A stretch of DNA of 64,000 nucleotides. It comes from Betaproteobacteria bacterium. GTDB taxonomy: Bacteria > Pseudomonadota > Gammaproteobacteria > Burkholderiales > Ga0077523. Each line of letters starts with the position of its first letter. Position 1 is the first letter of the stretch. The stretch covers positions 111,731 to 175,730 of the forward strand of contig WGLR01000009.1 of NCBI GenBank assembly GCA_016125475.1, written 5' to 3'. The notes beneath the pieces are model-generated. The model ran no database searches, was not told the origin of the DNA, and was given only the letters and a program-made list of their open reading frames with translations. Below are positions 27,064-40,800 of this stretch, piece after piece. Both the position numbers and the translations under genes were made by a program.

Positions 27064-28302
27064 ATGAACGCACATCTCGACAATCTCGAAACACGCCCGC
27101 CGGAACACCGCGAACGCGACCTGCTGCGCCGACTGCGCGAACAGATCGCCCTCGCGAAACGGCACTCGCCCTTCTTCGGTCGCGTGCTCGCCGAGGTGGC
27201 GGAAGAGGACGTGACGAGCCGGCGCGCGCTCGCCGGACTTCCCGTCACGCGCAAGTCCGACCTCGTGGGCCTGCAGCGCGAGGATCCGCCTTTCGGTGGC
27301 ATGCTCGGGGGACCGGCTTCCGGCCTCGCACGCGTATTCGCATCGCCCGGGCCGATCTACGACCCCCAGGGCGACCAGGGCGACTTCTGGCGCTTCGCGC
27401 GCGCGCTGCACGCTGCGGGCTTTCGTGCGGGCGAACTCGTGCACAACACCTTCTCGTACCACTTCACGCCGGCCGGCTTCATGATGGATCTCGCTGCGCG
27501 TGCGCTCGGCTGCCCCGTCTTCCCGGCAGGCACCGGACAGACCGAACAGCAGGTGCAGGCGATGGCGGACCTGCATCCCGTCTGCTACGCCGGTACGCCG
27601 TCGTTCCTCAGGATCCTGCTGGAGAAGGCCGACGAGTCCGGCGTCGACGTCTCGAGCCTGCGACGGGCCGCCGTGAGCGGTGAAGCCTTTCTGCCGCCGG
27701 TCCGCCGGATGCTCGCGGATCGCGGCATCGAGGCGTTCCAGTCCTACGGAACCGCCGATCTCGGTCTCGTCGCGTACGAGACCGTCGCGCGGGACGGACT
27801 CGTGGTGGAGGAATCGGTGATCGTCGAGATCGTGCGCCCCGGCACGGGGGACCCCGTGCCGGACGGCGAGGTCGGAGAAGTGGTCGTGACGCTGCTCTGC
27901 GCGGACTACCCGCTCGTGCGCTTCGCGACCGGCGATCTCTCCGCGGTGCTGCCCGGCACGAGCCCGTGCGGCCGGACGAACATGCGCATCCGCGGCTGGC
28001 TGGGTCGCGCCGACCAGACGACGAAGGTGAAGGGCATGTTCGTTCACCCCTCCCAGGTCGCCGAGGTCGTGCGACGCCATCGCGAGATCGGCAGGGCCAG
28101 GCTCGTCGTGACACACGACACGGAGCGCAACGACGTGATGACCCTGTCGTGCGAGCTGCCGGACGGCTCGGCGGAACTCGCGAACGCGATCGCACGGTCG
28201 ATCCGCGATGTCTGCAAGCTCCGTGGCGACGTGGATTTCGTCAGCCCCGGCTCCCTTCCGAACGACGGCAAGGTGATCGAGGACCGGCGCCGCTACGACT
28301 GA
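27064..28302 (+). CDS. PaaK-like phenylacetate-CoA ligase family protein
   Basis: This 412-residue protein belongs to the adenylate-forming PaaK family. It shows YAGTPSFLRILLEKA, AVSGEAFLPPVRRML, the A5-type motif SYGTADLGLVAYE, and a C-terminal lid ending GKVIEDRRRYD, with a Lys in the expected catalytic area. The N-terminal P-loop, normally S-S-G-T-T-G, reads ASPGPIYDP here, as in a subgroup found next to Liv transporters. GGAG 7 bases before ATG 27064 selects that start over ATG 27046. It is the last gene of the cluster and probably activates the imported acid. Confidence 0.82.
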   Translation: MNAHLDNLETRPPEHRERDLLRRLREQIALAKRHSPFFGRVLAEVAEEDVTSRRALAGLPVTRKSDLVGLQREDPPFGGMLGGPASGLARVFASPGPIYDPQGDQGDFWRFARALHAAGFRAGELVHNTFSYHFTPAGFMMDLAARALGCPVFPAGTGQTEQQVQAMADLHPVCYAGTPSFLRILLEKADESGVDVSSLRRAAVSGEAFLPPVRRMLADRGIEAFQSYGTADLGLVAYETVARDGLVVEESVIVEIVRPGTGDPVPDGEVGEVVVTLLCADYPLVRFATGDLSAVLPGTSPCGRTNMRIRGWLGRADQTTKVKGMFVHPSQVAEVVRRHREIGRARLVVTHDTERNDVMTLSCELPDGSAELANAIARSIRDVCKLRGDVDFVSPGSLPNDGKVIEDRRRYD

Positions 28303-28321
28303 GAGCGACACACCGGCGACG

Positions 28322-29353
28322 TCAGCCGCCGAGTTCCTTCCGCACGATCGCTGCGCCCGCACCGAGCGCGCGCAGCTTGGCCGCGGCCACGTCGCGCGTG
28401 AGCGGCACCATGCCGCAGTTCGTGCACGCGACGAGATGCTCGGGCGAGACGTGATCGAGCGCCTTGCGCAGCGTGCCGGCCACCTCCTCGGGCGTCTCGA
28501 CGCGATCGGTCGCGACGTCGATCGCGCCGACGAGGACGTCCTTGCCGCGCAGCAGCGCGATGAGCTCGATCGGGACGTTCGAGTTGTGGCACTCGAGGGA
28601 GACCTGGTCGATCTTCGAGGCCTGCAGCAGCGGAAAGGTCTGCTCGTACTGCCGCCATTCGGACCCGAGCGTCTTCTTCCAGTCGATGTTCGCCTTGATG
28701 CCGTAGCCGTAGCAGATGTGGACGCACGTCGTGCATCCCAGACCCTCGGCCGCACGCTCGAGCGTGCGGATCCCCCAGTCGCGGACCTCGTCGAAATACA
28801 CGTTGAACGCCGGCTCGTCGAACTGCACGACGTTCACGCCCGCGGCGACGAGCTCGCGCGCTTCCTCGTTCAGCACGCGCGCGAATTCCCAGGCGAGTTT
28901 CTCCCGGCTGCCGTAGTGGGCGTCGTAGAGCGTGTCGACCATCGTCATGGGGCCCGGCAGGGTGGCCTTGATCGGCCCCGCAGTCTCCGCGCGCATGAAG
29001 CGGAAGTCCTCCACGTAGACCGGATGGCGTCGTGCGATCGGGCCCGTCACCACGGGCACGTCGGCGTCGTAGCGGTTGCGGATCCGGACGGTCTTCCTGT
29101 GTTCGAAATCCACGCCTTCGAGATTCTCGATGAAGGTCGTGACGAAGTGCTGCCGGGTCTGCTCACCGTCGCTCAGGATCTGGATGCCGGCCTTCTCCTG
29201 TTCCCTCAGCACGAGGCGGACGGCATCGCGCTTGCCCTCCGTGAGGCCTGCACCTTCGAGTTTCCAGGGTGCCCACAGACGGGCGGGCTCCGCGAGCCAT
29301 CCGGGCTTCGGCAGGCTGCCCGTGATGGTCGTCGGGAGAAGTGGTCTGGTCAT
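28322..29353 (-). CDS. Core MetE-like (cobalamin-independent methionine synthase family) methyltransferase
   Basis: This 343-residue protein corresponds to the C-terminal catalytic half of MetE. The zinc ligands are kept: His212-x-Cys214 (VHICYGYG), Glu254 (SLECHNSN) and Cys313 (CTNCGM). The N-terminal folate-binding half of full-length MetE (about 750 residues in total) is absent, so it is a core-MetE. Such enzymes use methyl donors other than triglutamyl methyl-folate, or need a partner protein. I see no such partner gene adjacent. GGAGG precedes the ATG. The gene faces the PaaK-like gene with a gap of about 20 bases and has its own leader. Confidence 0.82.
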   Translation of the reverse strand: MTRPLLPTTITGSLPKPGWLAEPARLWAPWKLEGAGLTEGKRDAVRLVLREQEKAGIQILSDGEQTRQHFVTTFIENLEGVDFEHRKTVRIRNRYDADVPVVTGPIARRHPVYVEDFRFMRAETAGPIKATLPGPMTMVDTLYDAHYGSREKLAWEFARVLNEEARELVAAGVNVVQFDEPAFNVYFDEVRDWGIRTLERAAEGLGCTTCVHICYGYGIKANIDWKKTLGSEWRQYEQTFPLLQASKIDQVSLECHNSNVPIELIALLRGKDVLVGAIDVATDRVETPEEVAGTLRKALDHVSPEHLVACTNCGMVPLTRDVAAAKLRALGAGAAIVRKELGG

Positions 29354-29587
29354 GTTCTGTCCTCCGGGAGCGAGACGCGCATGGTCGGCCCGACCGGCGC
29401 ACGCCACGGATCATAGTGCGTTCCCGCCGCCGCGGCACGGGATCGGACACTGCACGGTCACCCGTGAAATTATCTGCTCAATACGCGGTTGCGCGTGCCG
29501 ATTACACAGAGGATGATGACCCCGCAACCTGAACCTATTCGAAGATGTGCGCGCAGACCGGAACCGGGCCGACCGGCCCCCTGAGGG

Positions 29588-30763
29588 ATGGCCGCCGGGC
29601 AGGCGCCGCACGCCACGAGTCGAATCATGCCTGACGCGTCTCCCTCCGTTCTCGCCGAACCTGCCGCGACCGCGGACGGACGCGCGACCCTGCTGATCGT
29701 CGACGACGCCCCCGAGAACCTCGCAGTACTCGGCGAGCTGCTGCAGCCGGACTACCGGATCCGCGCGACGACCTCCGGGCGTCGCGCGCTCACGATCGCG
29801 GCGTCCGATCCCCGGCCCGACCTCATCCTGCTCGATCTCATGATGCCGGAGATGGACGGGTACGAGGTCCTCGAGCATCTGCGCGAGCAGCCCGGCACCG
29901 CGGACATCCCGGTGATCTTCGTGACGGCGATGGATAACACCGAGGACGAACTCTGGGGGCTCGGGCTCGGCGCCGTGGACTACATCACGAAGCCGATCCG
30001 GCCCTCGATCGTCCGGGCACGCGTGCGCACCCAGCTTGAACTCAAGCAGGCCCGGGACTGGCTGCGGGACCGGAACGCGGTGCTGGAAGCCGAGGTCGCG
30101 CGCCGTATGAGGGAGAACCAGCTCATCCAGGAGGTGAGCATCCATGCCCTTGCGAGACTCGCGGAAACCCGGGACCCCGAGACCGGGAATCACATCCGGC
30201 GGACCCAGGAATACGTCCGCACGCTCGCGCGGCGACTGCAGGCCCATCCGCGGTTCTCGGCCCACCTGGCGGGGCCGATGATCGACGTGCTCGCGCGCTC
30301 CGCACCGCTTCACGACATCGGCAAGGTCGGCATCCCGGACCATATCCTGCTCAAGCCCGGGAAGCTCACGGCCGATGAGTGGGAGGTGATGAAGACTCAC
30401 GCGGCACTCGGGAGCGATGCCATCGCACGGGCCGAGAAGGACGCGGCGCGACCCGTCGCGTTCCTCACGATCGCGAAGGAGATCGCACGGCACCACCACG
30501 AACGCTGGGACGGTCTGGGGTATCCCGACGGGCTCGCCGGAGAAGCGATCCCCGTGTCCGCGCGGCTCATGGCCCTTGCGGACGTGTTCGATGCCCTCAT
30601 CAGCCGCCGGGTCTACAAGCCACCCATTCCGATCGAGGAGGCCAGGGACATGATTGCCGCACAGAAGGACAAGCACTTCGACCCGGACGTCGTCGCCGCG
30701 TTTCTCGAGGACTTCGAGACTTTCCGCGCCATCGCGGAACGGTTTTCCGACGCCGACGAGTAG
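29588..30763 (+). CDS. Response regulator with HD-GYP cyclic-di-GMP phosphodiesterase domain
   Basis: This 391-residue protein has a receiver domain (about 33-150) with acidic pair Asp39-Asp40, phospho-acceptor Asp83 (LLDLMMPEMDG) and Lys135. A linker coiled coil (150-182) and an HD-GYP domain follow. His242-Asp243 (HDIGK) and the GYP triplet at 311-313 (GLGYPDGL) are intact, so it should hydrolyse cyclic-di-GMP. The start could also be ATG 29627; neither has a strong ribosome site. The next two genes, a binding protein and a hybrid kinase, are closely spaced and probably feed phosphate to it. Confidence 0.9.
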   Translation: MAAGQAPHATSRIMPDASPSVLAEPAATADGRATLLIVDDAPENLAVLGELLQPDYRIRATTSGRRALTIAASDPRPDLILLDLMMPEMDGYEVLEHLREQPGTADIPVIFVTAMDNTEDELWGLGLGAVDYITKPIRPSIVRARVRTQLELKQARDWLRDRNAVLEAEVARRMRENQLIQEVSIHALARLAETRDPETGNHIRRTQEYVRTLARRLQAHPRFSAHLAGPMIDVLARSAPLHDIGKVGIPDHILLKPGKLTADEWEVMKTHAALGSDAIARAEKDAARPVAFLTIAKEIARHHHERWDGLGYPDGLAGEAIPVSARLMALADVFDALISRRVYKPPIPIEEARDMIAAQKDKHFDPDVVAAFLEDFETFRAIAERFSDADE

Positions 30764-30786
30764 CGGCTCGCCAGGAGGCCGGCAGC

Positions 30787-31649
30787 ATGGCACGCACGCA
30801 ACGAACTGCCGTCCTGCTCGCAGTCGGTGCCGCAGTCACGGCGTGGCTCGCGTGGCTCGCGATTCCGGGCTTCACCGACGATTCCCTGACCCGGATCGAA
30901 CGCAGGGGCGTGATCCGGATCGGCTACGCGGTCGAGGCACCTTTTGCATACCGGTCCGACAGCGGCGAGATCACGGGTGAGGCGCCGGAACTCGCACGCT
31001 ACGTCGTGTCGCGCCTGGGCATCCCGCGCACGGAGTGGATCCAGGCCGACTTCGGCGAACTGATCGATGGCCTCGCGGCGAACCGGTTCGACGTCGTGGC
31101 GGCCGGCATGTTCGTGACGCCGGCACGCGCGAAGCGGGTGCTGTTCTCCGAACCGACCTGCCGCGTGCTGCCGGCACTGCTCGTGCGCCGAGGCAATCCG
31201 AGAGGACTCCATGCGTACGAGGACTTCCTGCGGGGCCCGGAACTGCGGGTAGCCGCCCTCTCGGGCGCCGTGGAGGAACGGGTGCTCCGGGAGATCGGTG
31301 TTCCGGAGACCCGGATCCTCCTCGTGCCCGACGCGAAGACCGGGCTCGCGGCCGTAGAGACCGGAGCTTCCGACGGGCTCGCGCTGAGTGCGCCGACGAT
31401 CCACTGGATGGCCGCGCGCGACAGGCTCGGGCAGACCGAGATCGCCACGCCGTTCCACGCCTCGCCGAAGCAACGGGACACGTACGCGGCAGTCGCCTTC
31501 CGGAACGATGACCCGGCGTTGCGCGACGCCTGGAATGCCGTGCTCGCGCCATATGTCGGCTCCCCCGCGCACCTTGCACTGGTCGCCCGTTTCGGGTTCG
31601 GACGCGGCGAGATGCCCGGCAACGTCCGCACCGAGAGTCTCGTCGCACC

Positions 31650-31653
<4 letters not shown>
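30787..31653 (+). CDS. Periplasmic solute-binding (SBP_bac_3-type) protein
   Basis: This 288-residue protein has a signal anchor (hydrophobic 8-26) and the bacterial extracellular solute-binding family 3 fold. GVIRIGYAVEAPFAYRSDSG is the N-lobe motif, and FDVVAAGMFVTPARAKRVLF and VRRGN are further family motifs. No transporter genes are next to it. Its stop overlaps the start of the hybrid kinase (ATGA), so it probably acts as the external ligand sensor for that kinase rather than for import. AGGAGG precedes the ATG. Confidence 0.85.
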
Positions 31654-35738
<4,085 letters not shown>

Positions 35739-35768
<30 letters not shown>

Positions 35769-36992
35769 CCCCGCTCCGGACGCCCACCCCGCTGCGGCCT
35801 CGCCGGCCAGCCGTCCCGTCGCGAGACAGCCCGTGAGCAGGTACCCGCCCGTCGGCGCCTCCCAGTCCAGCATCTCACCCGCAACGAACACGCCCGGACG
35901 TTTCCGCAGCATCAGGTGCCCGTCGAGTTCATCGAACGCGACGCCCCCGGCCGTGCTGATCGCCTCGGCGATCGGACGGGACGCGACCAGCCGGAGGGGC
36001 AGCGCCTTGATCGTCCGCGCGACCCGGGACACATCGTTCAGCGCATCCGCCGGCAGGCACTCGCGCAGCAGACCGGCGCGCACACCCTCCAGGCCCGCGA
36101 CGGCCTGCCAGTGCCGCGCCAGCGAGCGCCGCCCGCGTGGCCGCCCGAGGTCCGCGGCGAGCCGCTCCTCCGTACGATCGGGAGCGAGATCCAGCTCGAG
36201 GGTGGCCGCGCCTGTGTCCGCGATCGCGTCCCGGAGCCACCCGGACAGCGCGTAGACGACGCCACCTTCGACCCCGGTGCCGGTCACGACGAGTTCGCCC
36301 CGGCGCCCGTGCACGTGGCCATCGCGATCGCACGTCGACGCGATCACCGACTTCAGCGGCGCGCCGGCATGGCGCGACGAGAAGTGGGCGCTCCACCGGA
36401 CGTCGAACCCGCAGTTCGCGGGTCGGAGCGGTACGACGCGGACACCGGCCCCGCTCAGCACCGGGACCCACGCGGCATCCGAGCCCAGATGCGGCCAGCT
36501 CGCGCCACCGAGCGCGAGCACGGTCGCGTCCGCCGGAACGGCGCGGACCCCGTCCGGTGTGTCGAACCGCGGGCTGCCGTCGTCGGCGAAGCCCGTCCAC
36601 CGGTGCCGCACGTGCAGCGCCAGGCCCGCGGCACGCAGACGGTGCACCCACGCCCGGAGCAGCGGGGCCGCCTTGAAATCCGAGGGAAACACCCGACCGG
36701 AGGTGCCGACGAACGTCTCGATTCCGAGCGATCGTGCCCAGCGGACGATCTCGGGCGCCGTGAAGGCGGCGATCGCGTCGCGCAGGACTTCCGGCACGTT
36801 CGGGTAGCGCGCGATGAACCGGTCGAACGGCTCCGAATGCGTGAGGTTGAGGCCGCCTCGACCCGCGATCAGGAACTTGCGTCCGACGCTGGGTTTCGCG
36901 TCACAGAGCGCGACCCGGGCACCACGGGCGAGCGCCGCCTCGGCGGCCATCAGGCCAGCCGGCCCCCCGCCCACGACCAGGACCCGGGACAT
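35739..36992 (-). CDS. FAD-dependent oxidoreductase of the HI0933/BaiN family
   Basis: This 417-residue flavoprotein opens with the dinucleotide-binding motif VLVVGGGPAGLMAAEAAL, followed by GRKFLIAGRGGLNLTH, which is specific to the HI0933/YhiN family. The C-terminal FAD motif is F-V-A-G-E-M-L-D-W-E-A-P-T-G-G-Y. The function of the family is poorly known. ATG 36992 starts exactly at the Rossmann motif; the in-frame extension upstream is Arg-rich and not plausible. A 59-residue gene lies 10 bases upstream on the same strand, so the two probably share a transcript. Confidence 0.88.
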
Positions 36993-37002
36993 GCGAGACC
37001 GG

Positions 37003-37182
37003 CTAGTCCGGGTTCTGCTCGCCCTCCGGTGGTGCGGGCGGGGATTCTCCCCCCTCCTCCGGCACGTCGTCCGCCGCCGGTTCCGTCGAGGCCTCGGCCT
37101 TTCGTTTGAGCTTTTCCTCCTTCTTGCGCTTCTTCGCGAGCTCCCGCTGGCGCTTCTCCCAGGCAAAATTCGTCTTGGCCAT
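37003..37182 (-). CDS. 59-residue highly charged protein
   Basis: This small ORF runs from the ATG at 37182 to a TAG at 37003. Residues 1-30 are basic and helical (MAKTNFAWEKRQRELAKKRK and on), and residues 31-59 are acidic and proline-rich (ending GEQNPD). Small proteins beginning M-A-K-T-N-x-x-x-E-K-R-Q-R-E-L-A-K-K are common in proteobacteria and have no known function. The AAAGGA-type ribosome site and the 10-base gap to the flavoprotein gene support a real gene. Nucleic-acid or ribosome association is a guess from charge alone. Confidence 0.75.
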   Translation of the reverse strand: MAKTNFAWEKRQRELAKKRKKEEKLKRKAEASTEPAADDVPEEGGESPPAPPEGEQNPD

Positions 37183-37206
37183 CCTGTTTCCTTTCGTTAC
37201 GACAAT

Positions 37207-37229
37207 CGTGCCGCCTCGCCGGCGGCACG
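37207..37229. promoter_or_regulatory. Perfect 9-bp hairpin in a divergent intergenic region
   Basis: CGTGCCGCC (37207-37215) pairs with GGCGGCACG (37221-37229) around a 5-base loop. It lies 25 bases upstream of the 59-residue gene and 130 bases upstream of the DUF3617 gene. Confidence 0.4.
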
Positions 37230-37359
37230 GTCAGAGTATGCCCGTTCCCCCGCTGCGTGCAGCGGCGCGGGACGTGTGGAACGGCGCGGAACTGCACGCC
37301 GCGAGAAATTGCAGGATACTCGCGGCTCTTCCTTCCCATCCAACCCGGAATCCTGATCG

Positions 37360-37842
37360 ATGAATGCTCCAAGTCGTCTCTCCCCGTCCCGGTCCTCCCG
37401 GCTCCTCGCCGTGGCGGCCCTGCTCGCGTGTGTCGCACCGCTGCACGCCACGGCCGCCGACGCGTTTCCGAAGCTGCGTGCGGGCAAGTGGGAATTCACG
37501 CGTCTTTCCGTCGATGCCCCGGCGGGCACCCAGCCCGTTGCGGTGACGGAATGTCTCGATCCGGCGCAGGCCATGCGCGACCAGAACGCGATGCTCGAGA
37601 AGGTCGGATGCAAGTTCTCGGAACCCAAGGTCTCGGGCAACGTGTACACGTACGAGGCGATCTGCAACATTCCCAATGTCGGCCCGAGCCGCTCGCGCAG
37701 CGTGCTCACGCGGAAGAGCGACAGCGCCTATACCGTCGCCGTGGAATCCGAAGCCATCAAGGACGGCAAGCCGATGCGCACGCGCGAGCGCCTCACGGCG
37801 AAGCGCATCGGCGACTGCACGAAGCAGGACGAGAAGAACTGA
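37360..37842 (+). CDS. DUF3617-family exported protein
   Basis: This 160-residue protein has a signal peptide (LLAVAALLACVAPLHATA) and the DUF3617 pattern: LRAGKWEFTRL near the N-terminus, T-E-C-L-D-P, and paired Cys in the core and C-terminus (VGCKF, EAICN, GDCTK). The family is periplasmic, of unknown function, and common in proteobacteria. It is followed by the helicase gene on the other strand, converging with a gap of 13 bases. Confidence 0.82.
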   Translation: MNAPSRLSPSRSSRLLAVAALLACVAPLHATAADAFPKLRAGKWEFTRLSVDAPAGTQPVAVTECLDPAQAMRDQNAMLEKVGCKFSEPKVSGNVYTYEAICNIPNVGPSRSRSVLTRKSDSAYTVAVESEAIKDGKPMRTRERLTAKRIGDCTKQDEKN

Positions 37843-37855
37843 CGCCCGCACCGCG

Positions 37856-40800
37856 TCAGGCGGTGCGCGCCGGCAATGGTCCGGCAGTGGCGGAAGCCTC
37901 CGCCGCGCGGACCACGCGATGCTCCGTGAGCGCACCGGCCTCGGCCGGCGCGCCGTTGCGGGTGGGCCGGATGCCGTGCGCGGCGAGTGCCGATTCCAGC
38001 TCCGCGAGCACGGCGTCACGCTCGAGGATGTAACGGGTCGCGAAACAGCGCCTGAACTCCCAGCCCGCGCGTTCCAGCACCCGCTGCCGCCGGATGTCGT
38101 CGATCCAGTGCGCGGCCCCGACACGCCGGTCGCCGTCACACTCCACGGCCATGCGCGTGTCGCCCGCGCCCTCGATCACGAGGTCGATCTGGTAGGTGCC
38201 GACCTGCACGCGGGGCAGTACGCGATAGCCGCGTTCCGCGAGTTCGTCGTAAAGCGCGCGTTCGAGCACCGTCTCGCAGCGGTCCCGGAGCGGTACGTCC
38301 TCGGGCGCGACCTCGCCGAAAGGCGCCCGGAAGTGCCCCATGAGCCCGTGCCGGAGCCAGTCGGCCTCGGAAAGCTGCTCGGGCCCCACGGACCGCACGA
38401 GCACCATGCGGTCGCGCGCACGTGAGGCCGCGACGTTGAAGCGCTGCGCGAACGTCTCCCGCGAGAGAGGGGCCCCGATCGCATTCGGTGCGACGACCAT
38501 GGAAAGGTAGATCACGTCGCGCTCGCGACCCTGGAACGCCTTCGCATCACCGCACTCGATCGCGTACGCCTGCATCGTGGCCGGTCCGAGCCGGTCCGCG
38601 AGCTGCTCGCGGATGCGGGCCGCCTGATCCTCGCCGAGCAGCGATACGACGCCGATCGTGCGGCCCTGCATCCTCGGGTCCGCCGTGGCCCGCGCGATTT
38701 CCCCGACGATGTAATCGGCTTCGGCCGCATTGATGTCACCGACGCGCGTCGCGCCCTCGAGGCGCACGTCCACGAGCGGCGGGTCCAGCCGCCGTGACCG
38801 CAGCGGCAGCCGCAGCGGCCGCAGCTCGTCTCCGTAGAACTCCCGCTTCGAGTACTCGATGATCGGGGCCACGCAGCGGAAGTGTTCCTTCAGCATGACG
38901 CCGTTCGACGCGAAGACTACGCGCGCGAGGTCGTAGATGGACCGCTCGGGCGACATCTGCATGCGGTAGATGGGCACCTGGGATCCGAGGCAGCGCTGCA
39001 TGAGGGTGCGAATCCGCTCTTCGTCGACACCCACGGGATCCGGAGAGACCTGCTTGTCGTCACCCACCACCAGCATCTTCGTGCCGCGCAGAAGCGCCGG
39101 CAGCGCGGAGAGGTCCGACTGGGAGGCTTCGTCGATCACGACGAGGTCGAACGCCCCGAACTGCGACGGCAGGGACTCCGAGATGCGGTGGTGCGGCATG
39201 ATCCAGCAGGGCACGGCCGCCTGCGCGAGCGCCGCCGAGTCTCGCGCGTCCTGACGGTAGCGCGCCGCCCGCTTGCCGGTGCCCTTGCCCATGCGCTGCA
39301 ACGCGCTCAGGTAGGCCTGCAGCGCCGAACGCACGCCGGGCGTCGCCTTTTCCGCGAGGCGCAGCCACGCGCGATGCACCACGAGCGCACGGTACGCGCG
39401 CGCCAGATCCTGCTCGATCTCGCTTCGCTGGGCCGACAGTTCGAGGATGCGCACGCCCGCATCGACCTGCCGGAGATGCGTGGCGAGCCGGCGCACGCGC
39501 CACCCGTGACGCCAGTCGGCCGGCACGAGCGATTCGCGCGCGACGCCCGCACTGGTCCTGAGCTTCTCGGCGAGGCGCGGCGCGCCCGACGCCTCGACGG
39601 CCGCCGCGACGCGGGCAACCGTGGCGAGAGGCTGGGCCAGATCCTGGACGCGCTTCAGTTCCGACAGCAGGGCGAACCATTCGGCGACGAGCGTATCGTC
39701 CGGGACATCGGGGTGACCGAGGCGATCCCGGGCGAACGTCGCGAGCGCGTCGAACACGCCCCCGCGACCGGTGCCGACCGCATCACGCAGCTGGCTGCGC
39801 ACCTGCCAGACGTCGGCGAGCTGCTGTGCGTTCAGATAGTGATCGAGTGCGCGCTCGAGACCGCGGATCGCGGCGGGCTCCTCCGCGAGCCGTCGCGCGA
39901 GGCTCCAGCCGGGGAACAGCGCGCGCGCCGCCTCGGAGAGATCGGTCTCGGCCGTGCGCAGGGCCCGCGCCTTCCGGACGAGAGCGAGACACGCAACCGC
40001 CTCGCCGATTCCGCGGGCGTCGTCCGTCGACACCTTCGGCAGATCGAGCTCGGGCGCGAGCGCGTTCCAGCGCGACGACAGCGCCCGCCAGCGCGCGCGG
40101 AGTGCCAGCGCGTCCGCCACGTGCTTCCAGTCCGCCGGGCTGCCCGGCAGGTGTTCGTCGATGTGGATGGAGGCGAGACGGCTCCGCGCCTCCGGACGGA
40201 ACAGCGTCGTGAGGCCAAAGGCGCGCTTGCCGGACGCGAGATTGCGTACCGCCTGCGCGAGGTCGGTGTCGAACTCCGCCCCCGGGGGCAGCGACACCGG
40301 GCGTGTCGCGATGCCTGCATTCGCGGCCGCCGTCTCGTCGATCTCGCTCCCGAGTTCCTCGAGCGTCGTCCACGACTGGGTCACCCCGCCCACGAGACGC
40401 GCGGCCACTGCCGGCCACCACGAGGCCGTCTCGCCGGCGAGTTCGCCACGCAGCTCGCGCACGCGTGCGACGATGCGCGCGGCTCCCTGCAGCAGCGCGT
40501 GGGTCTCGGGGCTCGCCGCTGCGAGCACGGGTGTGTCGGAGGACCGGCCGTCGCGCGCGAGCTGCGCGAGGCGGACGAGACGGCGGTGCGCGTCGAGCAG
40601 CGCCTCCGGCCCCGGCAGCTGGTCGGTATCGGGGAGGGACTGGCGCGCATACACGACGTCGTCACCGAGACGCTCGCGCGCGCTGAAGAGCTGGGAGAGG
40701 TCGGTGTCGTCGAAACGCGGGTCGAAGCGCGAGGCGGTCCCGAGGGCGTCCGGCAGCCAGTCGGTCCCGTGCAGTTCGGCCGCCACGGTGGTCGCGGCAT

